From: Antedon mediterranea
Lineage: Eukaryota > Echinodermata > Crinoidea > Comatulida > Antedonidae
Direction: 5' to 3'
NCBI RefSeq assembly: GCF_964355755.1
Contig: NW_027306097.1
Location: 16,001-80,000 of the forward strand
DNA: 64,000 nucleotides
The position numbers and the translations under genes were made by a program. The stretch's first letter is position 1; every line of letters begins with the position of its first letter. Below are positions 55,904-64,000 of this stretch, piece after piece. Under the pieces are notes generated by a model, which saw nothing but the letters and a program-made list of their open reading frames with translations, did no database searches and was not told the origin of the DNA.

Positions 55904-58172
55904 CGTTTCCAAATGCGATTTGAAGCTATTCTAAGCACTTTCGTGTTTTTATGTTAACAAGTTTTTTCGAAAATCACAAAATGGTCTAAAACCTCTCCAA
56001 ATGTGAATTGAAGCTATTCTAAGCACTTTGGTGTTTTTATGTTAACAAGTTTTTTCAAAAATCACAAAATGGTCTAAAACGTCTCCAAATGCGATTTGAA
56101 GCTATTCTAAGCACTTTGGTGTTTTGTGTGAAAAAGTTTTATCTAAATGCTCAAAATGGTCTAAAACATTTTTAAATACGATATTAAGCTATTTTGTGCT
56201 CTTTGATGTTTTTGTGTGAAAATTGTTATCGAAATGCTCAAAATGGTCTAAAACGGTTTATAATGTGATTCTAAGCACTTATGGTCTAAAACGTCTCCAA
56301 ATGTGATTTGAAGCTATTCTAAGCACTTTGGTGTTTTTATGTTAACAAGTTTTTTCGAAAATCACAAAATGGTCTAAAACGTCTCCAAATGCGATTTGAA
56401 GCTATTCTAAACACTTTGGTATTTTTAGGTTAACAAGTTTTTTCGAAAATCACAAATTGGCCTAAAACGGTCTCCAAATGCGATTTGAAGCTATTCTGTA
56501 CACTTTGATGTTTTTATGTTAACAATTTTTTTCGAAAATCACAAAATGGTCTAAAACGTCTCCAAATGCGATTTGAAGCTATTCTAAGCACTTTGGTGTT
56601 TTGTGTGAAAAAGTTTTGTCGAAATGCTCAAAATGGTCTAAAAAGTTTTTAAATACGATATTAAGCTATTTTGTGCTCTTTGATGTTTTTGTGTGAAAAG
56701 TGTTATCGAAATGCTCAAAATGGTCTAAAACGGATTATAATGTGATTTTAAGCACTTTGATGTTTTTGTGTAACCAAGTTTCATCGAAATGCATAAAATG
56801 GTCTAAAACGTCTCCAAATGCGATTTGAAGCTATTCTAAGTACTTTGGTGTTTTTATGTTATCAAGTTTTTTCGAAAATCACAAAATGGTCTAAAACGTC
56901 TCCAAATACGATTTGAAGCTATTGTAAGCACTTTGGTGTTTTTATGTTAACAAGTTTTTTCAAAAATCACAAATTGGTCTAAAATGTCTCAAATGCGATT
57001 TGAAGCACTTTGGTGTTTTTATGTTAACAAGTTTTTTCGAAAATCACAAAATGGTCTAAAACGTCTCCAAATGCGATTTGAAGCTATTCTAAACACTTTG
57101 GTGTTTTGTGTGAAAAAGTTTTGTCTAAATGCTCAAAATGGTCTAAAACGTTTTTAAATACGATATTAAGCTATTTTGTGCTCTTTGATGTTTTTGTGTG
57201 AAAAGTGTTATCGAAATGCTCAAAATGGTCTAAAACGGATTATACTGTGATTTTAAGCACATTGATGTTTTTGTGTAACCAAGTTTCATCGAAATGCATA
57301 AAATGGTCTAAAACGTCTCCAAATGCGATTTGAAGCTATTCTAAGTACTTTGGTGTTTTTATGTTAACAAGTTTTTTCGAAAATCACAAAATGGTCTAAA
57401 ACGTCTCCAAATACGATTTGAAGCTATTGTAAGCACTTTGGTGTTTTTATGTTAACAAGTTTTTTCAAAAATCACAAATTGGTCTAAAATGTCTCCAAAT
57501 GCGATTTGAAGCACTTTGGTGTTTTTATGTTAACAAGTTTTTTCGAAAATCACAAAATGGTCTAAAACGTCTCCAAATGCGATTTGAAGCTATTCTAAAC
57601 ACTTTGGTATTTTTAGGTTAACTAGTTTTTTCGAAAATCACAAATTGGCCTAAAACGGTCTCCAAATGCGATTTGAAGTTATTCTGTACGCTTTGATGTT
57701 TTTATGTTAACAAGTTTTTTCGAAAATCACAAAATGGTCTAAAACGTCTCCAAATGCGATTTGAAGCTATTCTAAGCACTTTGGTGTTTTGTGTGAAAAA
57801 GTTTTGTCGAAATGCTCAAAATGGTCTAAAACGTTTTTAAATACGATATTAAGCTATTTTGTGCTCTTTGATGTTTTTGTGTGAAAAGTGTTATCGAAAT
57901 GCTCAAAATGGTCTAAAATGGTTTATAATGTGATTTTAAGCACTTTGATGTTTTTGTGTAACCAAGTTTCATCGAAATGCACAAAATGGTCTAAAACGTC
58001 TCAAAATGCGATTTGAAGCTATTCTAAGCACATTGGTGTTTTTATGTTAACAAGTTTTTTCGAAAATCACAAAATGGTCTAAAACGTCTCCAAATACGAT
58101 TTGAAGCTATTCTAAGCACTTTCATGTTTTTATGTTAACAAGTTTTTTCGAAAATCACAAAATGGTCTAAAA
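55904..58172 (+). repeat. 2,269 bp tandem duplication, second copy
   Basis: Repeats the first copy at a constant 2,269 bp. Small differences include AAAACCTCTCCAAATGTGAA near 55990, TTATCAAG near 56858, GGATTATACTGTG near 57240, GGTTAACTAG near 57616 and TGTACGCTTTG near 57688. The 20,625 bp distant match runs through both copies (55.9 kb equals 35.3 kb), so the tandem arrangement is partly present at the left locus too. Confidence 0.88.
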
Positions 58173-58260
58173 CGTTTCCAAATGCGATTTGAAGCTATTC
58201 TAAGCACTTTGGTGTTTTTATGTTAACAAGTTTTTTCAAAAATCACAAAATGGTCTAAAA
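58173..58260 (+). repeat. Hybrid A monomer marking an 88 bp loss
   Basis: The head is CGTTTCC as in the first A of the 2,269 bp unit. The tail is TTCAAAAATC with CTTTGGTG as in the second A. In the two earlier copies these are two separate monomers (CGTTTCC/CTTTCGTG then TGTG/TTCAAAAATC). One whole monomer has been removed by pairing of neighbours. The third, partial unit continues to the truncated C-prime near 58437-58474, which has a private TTTATGATGTG. Confidence 0.85.
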
Positions 58261-59844
58261 CGTCTCCAAATGCGATTTGAAGCTATTCTAAGCACTTTGG
58301 TGTTTTGTGTGAAAAAGTTTTATCTAAATGCTCAAAATGGTCTAAAACATTTTTAAATACGATATTAAGCTATTTTGTGCTCTTTGATGTTTTTGTGTGA
58401 AAATTGTTATCGAAATGCTCAAAATGGTCTAAAACGGTTTATGATGTGATTCTAAGCACTTATGGTCTAAAACGTCTCCAAATGTGATTTGAAGCTATTC
58501 TAAGCACTTTGGTGTTTTTATGTTAAAAAGTTTTTTCGAAAATCACAAAATGGTCTAAAACGTCTCCAAATGCGATTTGAAGCTATTCTAAGCACTTTGG
58601 TATTTTGTGTGAAAAAGTTTTGTCGAAATGCTCAAAATGGTCTAAAACGATTTATAATGTGATTTTAAGCACTTTGATGTTTTTGTGTAACCAAGTTTCA
58701 TCGAAATGCACAAAATGGTCTAAAACGTCTCCAAATGCGATTTGAAGCTATTCTAAGCACTTTGGTGTTTTGTGTGAAAAAGTTTTGTCTAAATGCTCAA
58801 AATGGTCTAAAACGTTTTTAAATACGATATTAAGCTATTTTGTGCTCTTTGATGTTTTTGTGTGAAAAGTGTTACCGAAATGCTCAAAATGGTCTAAAAC
58901 GGTTTATAATGTGATTTTAAGCACTTTGATGTTTTTGTGTAACCAAGTTTTTTCGAAAATCTCAAAATGGTCTAAAACGTCTCCAAATACGATTTGAAGC
59001 TATTCTAAGCACTTTGGTGTTTTTATGTTAACAAGTTTTTTCGAAAATCACAAAATGGTCTAAAACGTCTCCAAATGCGATTTGAAGCTATTCTAAGCAC
59101 TTTGGTGTTTTTATGTTAACAAGTTTTTTCAAAATCACAAAATGGTCTAAAACGTCTCCAAATGCGATTTGAAGCTATTCTAAACCCTTTGGTGTTTTTA
59201 TGTTGATAAGTTTTTTCGAAAATCACAAATTGGTCTAAAACGTCTCCAAATGCGATTTGAAGCTATTCTAAACACTTTGGTGTTTTTATGTTAACAATTT
59301 TTTTCGAAAATCACAAAATGGTCTAAAACGTTTCCAAATGCGATTTGAAGCTGTTCTAAGCACTTTCGTGTTTTTATGTTAACAAGTTTTTTCGAAAATC
59401 ACAAAATGGTCTAAAACGTCTCCAAATGCGATTTGAAGCTATTCTAAGCACTTTGGTGTTTTGTGTGAAAAAGTTTTATCTAAATGCTCAAAATGGTCTA
59501 AAACATTTTTAAATACGATATTAAGCTATTTTGTGCTCTTTGATGTTTTTGTGTGAAAATTGTTATCGAAATGCTCAAAATGGTCTAAAACGGTTTATAA
59601 TGTGATTCTAAGCACTTTCGTGTTTTTATGTTAACAAGTTTTTTCGAAAATCACAAAATGGTCTAAAACGTTTCCAAATGCGATTTGAAGCTATTCTAAG
59701 CACTTTCGTGTTTTTATGTTAACAAGTTTTTTCGAAAATCACAAAATGGTCTAAAACGTCTCCAAATGTGATTTGAAGCTATTCTAAGCACTTTGGTGTT
59801 TTTATGTTAACAAGTTTTTTCAAAAATCACAAAATGGTCTAAAA
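58261..59844 (+). repeat. HOR-type segment after the W/Y region
   Basis: D-prime, B-prime, truncated C-prime, A with TTAAAAAG, the GGTATTTTG/CGATTTA pair, D-B-C (GTTACCG at 58874), A with TACG, A, A, A with AAACCC/GTTGATAAG, A with ACAATTTTTTTCG, A with CGTTTCC (GCTGTTCTAAGC near 59351), D-prime, B-prime, hybrid C-prime at 59591 and A monomers. The first kilobase matches 23.85-24.75 and 32.7-33.6 kb. Confidence 0.8.
59591..59668 (+). repeat. Hybrid C-prime monomer with CTTTCGTG
   Basis: The C-prime head (CGGTTTATAATGTGATTCTA) is joined to the tail of a CTTTCGTG A monomer with TTAACAAGTTTTTTCG. Elsewhere C-prime has CTTTGGTG and ACAAT followed by T. The same hybrid occurs at 62157-62234, exactly 2,566 bp away, so it was made once and duplicated. 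It looks like loss of the C-prime tail plus the next A head. Confidence 0.83.
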
Positions 59845-60600
59845 CGTCTCCAAATGCGATTTGAAGCTATTCTAAGCACTTTGGTGTTTTGTGTGAAAAA
59901 GTTTTGTCTAAATGCTCAAAATGGTCTAAAACGTTTTTAAATACGATATTAAGCTATTTTGTGCTCTTTGATGTTTTTGTGTGAAAAGTGTTATCGAAAT
60001 GCTCAAAATGGTCTAAAACGGTTTATAATGTGATTTTAAGCACTTTGATGTTTTTGTGTAATCAAGTTTCATCGAAATGCACAAATTGGTCTAAAACGTC
60101 TCCAAATGCGATTTGAAGCTATTCTAAGCACTTTGGTGTTTTGTGTGAAAAAGTTTTGTCGAAATGCTCAAAATGGTCTAAAACGTTTTTAAATACTATA
60201 TTAAGCTATTTTGTGCTCTTTGATGTTTTTGTGTGAAAAGTGTTATCGAAATGCTCAAAATGGTCTAAATTGGTTTATAATGTGATTTTAAGCACTTTGA
60301 TGTTTTTGTGTAATCAAGTTTCATCGAAATGCACAAATTGGTTTAAAACGTCTCCAAATGCGATTTGAAGCTATTCTAAGCACTTTGGTGTTTTGTGTGA
60401 AAAAGTTTTGTCGAAATGCTCAAAATGGTCTAAAACGTTTTTAAATACGATATTAAGCTATTTTGTGCTCTTTGATGTTTTTGTGTGAAAAGTGTTATCG
60501 AAATGCTCAAAATGGTCTAAAACGGTTTATAATGTGATTTTAAGCACTTTGATGTTTTTGTGTAACCAAGTTTTTTCGAAAATCTCAAAATGGTCTAAAA
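59845..60600 (+). repeat. Three consecutive D-B-C trimers (3 x 252 bp)
   Basis: D starts at 59845, 60097 and 60349; B at 59932, 60184 and 60436; C at 60019, 60271 and 60523. All nine monomers have standard lengths and the total is exactly 756 bp. Every other place I checked has one or two trimers in a row. The first two C copies both have AATCAAGTTTCATCG, showing that the middle trimer was added by duplication. The middle trimer has private changes: AAATACTATATT, CTAAATTGGTTTATAATG and ATTGGTTTAAAACG. Confidence 0.93.
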
Positions 60601-62156
60601 CGTCTCCAAATACGATTTGAAGCTATTCTAAGCACTTTGGTGTTTTTATGTTAACAAGTTTTTTCGAAAATCACAAAATGGTCTAAAACGTCTCCAAATG
60701 CGATTTGAAGCTATTCTAAGCACTTTGGTGTTTTTATGTTAACAAGTTTTTTCAAAATCATAAAATGGTCTAAACCGTCTCCAAATGCGATTTGAAGCTA
60801 TTCTAAGCACTTTGGTGTTTTTATGTTAACAAGTTTTTTCGAAAATCACAAAATGGTCTAAAACGTCTCCAAATACGATTTGACGCTATTCTAAGCACTT
60901 TGGTGTTTTTATGTTAACAAGTTTTTTCGAAAATCACAAAATGGTCTAAAACGTCTCCAAATGTGATTTGAAGCTATTCTAAGCACTTTGGTGTTTTTAT
61001 GTTAACAAGTTTTTTCAAAAATCACAAAATGGTCTAAAACGTCTCCAAATGCGATTTGAAGCTATTCTAAGCACTTTGGTGTTTTTATGTTAACAGGTTT
61101 TTTCGAAGAACACAAAATGTTCTAAAACGTCTCCAAATGCGATTTGAAGCTATTCTAAGCACTTTGGTGTTTTTATGTTACCAGTTTTTTTTGAAAAACA
61201 CAAAATGTTCTAAAACGTCTCCAAATGCGATTTGAAGCTATTCTAAGCACTTTGGTGTTTTGTGTGAAAAAGTTTTGTCTAAATGCTCAAAATGGTCTAA
61301 AACGTTTTTAAATACGATATTAAGCTATTTTTTGCTCTTTGATGTTTTTGTGTGAAAAGTGTTATCGAAATGCTCAAAATGGTCTAAAATGGTTTATAAT
61401 GTGATTTTAAGCACTTTGATGTTTTTGTGTAATCAAGTTTCATCGAAATCACAAAATGGTCTAAAACGTCTCCAAATGCGATTTGAAGCTATTCTAAGCA
61501 CTTTGGTGTTTTGTGTGAAAAAGTTTTGTCGAAATGCTCAAAATGGTCTAAAACATTTATAAATACGATATTAAGTTATTTTGTGCTCTTTGATGTTTTT
61601 GTGTGAAAATTGTTATCGAAATGCTCAAAATGGTCTAAAACGGTTTATAATGTGATTCTAAGCACATTAGTGTTTTTATGTTAACAATCTTTTTCGAAAA
61701 TCACAAAATGGTCTAAAACGTTTCCAAATGCGATTTGAAGCTATTCTAAGCACTTTCGTGTTTTTATGTTAACAAGTTTTTTCAAAAATCACAAAATGGT
61801 CTAAAACGTCTCCAAATGTGATTTGAAGCTATTCTAAGCACTTTCGTGTTTTTATGTTAACAAGTTTTTTCAAAAATCACAAAATGGTCTAAAACATCTT
61901 CAAATGTGATTTGAAGCTATTCTAAGCACTTTGGTGTTTTTATGTTAACAAGTTTTTTCAAAAATCACAAAATGGTCTAAAACGTCTCCAAATGCGATTT
62001 GAAGCTATTCTAAGCACTTTGGTGTTTTGTGTGAAAAAGTTTTATCCAAATGCTCAAAATGGTCTAAAACATTTTTAAATACGATATTAAGCTATTTTGT
62101 GCTCTTTGATGTTTTTGTGTGAAAATTGTTATCGAAATGCTCAAAATGGTCTAAAA
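60601..62156 (+). repeat. HOR and V-related segment
   Basis: A monomers (one with GATTTGACGCTATTC near 60880), A with ACAGGTTTTTTCGAAGAAC (61093), A with TTACCAGTTTTTTTTGAAAAAC near 61180, D, B, C with the 2 bp-deleted CATCGAAATCACAAAATGG (61441), D, B-prime with CATTTATAAATACG (61553), C-prime with CACATTAGTG, A monomers with AAAACATCTTC near 61892, D-prime with TTTTATCCAAATGC and B-prime. From about 61.2 kb it matches 22.9-23.8 kb at an offset near 38,333 bp. Confidence 0.82.
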
Positions 62157-64000
62157 CGGTTTATAATGTGATTCTAAGCACTTTCGTGTTTTTATGTTAA
62201 CAAGTTTTTTCGAAAATCACAAAATGGTCTAAAACGTTTCCAAATGCGATTTGAAGCTATTCTAAGCACTTTCGTGTTTTTATGTTAACAAGTTTTTTCG
62301 AAAATCACAAAATGGTCTAAAACGTCTCCAAATGTGATTTGAAGCTATTCTAAGCACTTTGGTGTTTTTATGTTAACAAGTTTTTTCAAAAATCACAAAA
62401 TGGTCTAAAACGTCTCCAAATGCGATTTGAAGCTATTCTAAGCACTTTGGTGTTTTGTGTGAAAAAGTTTTGTCTAAATGCTCAAAATGGTCTAAAACGT
62501 TTTTAAATACGATATTAAGCTATTTTGTGCTCTTTGATGTTTTTGTGTGAAAAGTGTTATCGAAATGCTCAAAATGGTCTAAAACGGTTTATAATGTGAT
62601 TTTAAGCACTTTGATGTTTTTGTGTAATCAAGTTTCATCGAAATGCACAAATTGGTCTAAAACGTCTCCAAATGCGATTTGAAGCTATTCTAAGCACTTT
62701 GGTGTTTTGTGTGAAAAAGTTTTGTCGAAATGCTCAAAATGGTCTAAAACGTTTTTAAATACGATATTAAGCTATTTTGTGCTCTTTGATGTTTTTGTGT
62801 GAAAAGTGTTATCGAAATGTTCAAAATGGTCTAAAACGGTTTATAATGTGATTTTAAGCACTTTGATGTTTTTGTGTAACCAAGTTTTTTCGAAAATCTC
62901 AAAATGGTCTAAAACGTCTCCAAATACGATTTGAAGCTATTCTAAGCACTTTGGTGTTTTTATGTTAACAAGTTTTTTCGAAAATCACAAAATGGTCTAA
63001 AACGTCTCCAAATGCGATTTGAAGCTATTCTAAGCACTTTGGTGTTTTTATGTTAACAAGTTTTTTCAAAATCACAAAATGGTCTAAAACGTCTCCAAAT
63101 GCGATTTGAAGCTATTCTAAACCCTTTGGTGTTTTTATGTTGATAAGTTTTTTCGAAAATCACAAATTGGTCTAAAACGTCTCCAAATGCGATTTGAAGC
63201 TATTCTAAACACTTTGGTGTTTTTATGTTAACAATTTTTTTCGAAAATCACAAAATGGTCTAAAACGTTTTCAAATGCGATTTAAAGCTATTCTAAGCAC
63301 TTTCGTGTTTTTATGTTAACAAGTTTTTTCGAAAATCACAAAATGGTCTAAAACGTTTCCAAATGCGATTTGAAGCTATTCTAAGCACTTTCGTGTTTTT
63401 ATGTTAACAAGTTTTTTCGAAAATCACAAAATGGTCTAAAACGTCTCCAAATGTGATTTGAAGCTATTCTAAGCACTTTGGTGTTTTTATGTTAACAAGT
63501 TTTTTCAAAAATCACAAAATGGTCTAAAACGTCTCCAAATGCGATTTGAAGCTATTCTAAGCACTTTGGTGTTTTGTGTGAAACAGATTTATCTAAATGC
63601 TCAAAATGGTCTAAAACATTTTTAAATACGATATTAAGCTATTTTGTGCTCTTTGATGTTTTTGTGTGAAAATTGTTATCGAAATGCTCAAAATGGTCTA
63701 AAACGGTTTATAATGTGATTCTAAGCACTTTGGTGTTTTTATGTTAACAATTTTTTTCGAAAATCACAAAATGGTCTAAAACGTTTCCAAATGCGATTTG
63801 AAGCTATTCTAAGCACTTTCGTGTTTTTATGTTAACAAGTTTTTTCGAAAATCACAAAATGGTCTAAAACGTCTCCAAATGTGATTTGAAGCTATTCTAA
63901 GCACTTTGGTCTTTTTATGTTAAAAAGTTTTTTCGAAAATCACAAAATGGTCTAAAACGTCTCCAAATGCGATTTGAAGCTATTCTAAGCCCTTTGGTAT
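62157..64000 (+). repeat. HOR-type segment to the window end
   Basis: Begins with the second hybrid C-prime, then A, A, A, D-B-C-D-B-C (B at 62498 and 62750), A with TACG, A, A with AAACCC/GTTGATAAG, a CGTTTTCAAATGCGATTTAA variant near 63266, D-prime with the private GTGAAACAGATTTATC near 63578, B-prime, C-prime, A and A with GGTCTTTTTATG. It ends in a GCCCTTTGGTAT monomer. The final part is of the same type as HOR copy 2 (near 2246-2340) and 8.99-9.08 kb. Confidence 0.82.

Larger units (their letters stand above)
1..64000. repeat. Uninterrupted satellite array with higher-order repeat structure
   Basis: Every part of the window that I read consists of 78-88 bp monomers joined head to tail in one orientation. 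Almost all carry the box CAAAATGGTCTAAAAC, with occasional GTTCTAAAAC, GGTCTGAAAC or GGCCTAAAAC variants. I found no inverted monomer, no spacer, no transposon end and no coding region. Four main classes (A 88 bp, B 87 bp, C 78 bp, D 87 bp) are arranged in higher-order units rather than at random. Such homogenised, gene-free arrays are typical of eukaryotic centromeric or pericentromeric heterochromatin. The species and satellite family name cannot be told from the sequence alone. Both ends of the window cut through the array, so its true length is greater. Confidence 0.97.

Noticed and set aside
61359-61562. Open frame of 67 codons on the plus strand
   Set aside because: It spans B, C and D monomers and stays open because of the 2 bp deletion at CATCGAAATCAC. 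It is not a gene.
1-64000. CRISPR array
   Set aside because: The repeats are contiguous, with no unique spacers of constant length, no leader and no cas genes. The variation is between monomer classes, not spacers.
1-64000. Telomere repeat or transposon remnants
   Set aside because: I saw no TTAGGG or TTTAGGG runs, no terminal inverted repeats, no target-site duplications, no long terminal repeats and no polymerase-like frames anywhere.
1-64000. Inverted satellite segments
   Set aside because: The reverse complement of the box (TTTTAGACCATTTTG) was not seen on the plus strand. All monomers I followed have one orientation.

Overview
The whole 64 kb window is one uninterrupted satellite DNA array. 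I see no gene, RNA gene, transposon or unique sequence anywhere in it. The repeat is A/T-rich (28 G/C in a representative 88 bp monomer). Every copy points the same way, and copies are joined head to tail without spacers. This is eukaryotic centromeric or pericentromeric-type DNA. Sequence alone does not identify the species. Many variants look like decay of methylated CpG, which fits a plant or an animal with CpG methylation better than an unmethylated genome.

The basic unit is 78-88 bp, so the window holds roughly 750 monomers (64,000 divided by about 85.5, an estimate). Four main classes share the box CAAAATGGTCTAAAAC. A is 88 bp and contains TGTTAACA and TTTTCGAAAA. B is 87 bp and starts CGTTTTTAAATACGATATT. 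C is 78 bp and starts CGGTTTATAATGTGATT. D is 87 bp, with an A-like left half and a B-like right half. D-B-C forms a fixed 252 bp trimer. Trimers and runs of A alternate in a higher-order repeat (HOR) whose commonest form has 15 monomers and is about 1.27 kb long.

Layout: 1-4236 holds three 15-monomer HOR copies plus the first five monomers of a fourth. 4237-7270 is block Y1. 7271-9883 is HOR sequence including a 17-monomer variant. 9884-19457 is a 5.1 kb tandem duplication (X1, X2), each copy carrying a Y block. 19808-22881 is block Z0. 22882-25829 is block V. 25830-28295 is Y4. 28296-29793 is a 749 bp tandem duplication. 29878-32971 is a 1,549 bp tandem duplication that contains a nested 564 bp one. 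33.6-36.9 kb is W-type DNA that recurs 20,625 bp downstream. 36943-43267 is two tandem Z copies, and a third Z lies at 45576-48737. 47707-51666 is a 1,980 bp tandem duplication. 51.7-58.4 kb is W-type DNA with a 2,269 bp tandem duplication. 58.4-64.0 kb returns to HOR sequence and contains three consecutive D-B-C trimers.

The main interest is the readable history of the array: nested unequal-exchange duplications of 0.56 to 5.1 kb, exchange points marked by hybrid monomers, a 40 bp deletion copied to 15 places, an internal 10 bp duplication that varies among monomer classes, and CpG-decay markers that define subfamilies. Any biological role, such as a centromere or a binding-protein platform, is inference.
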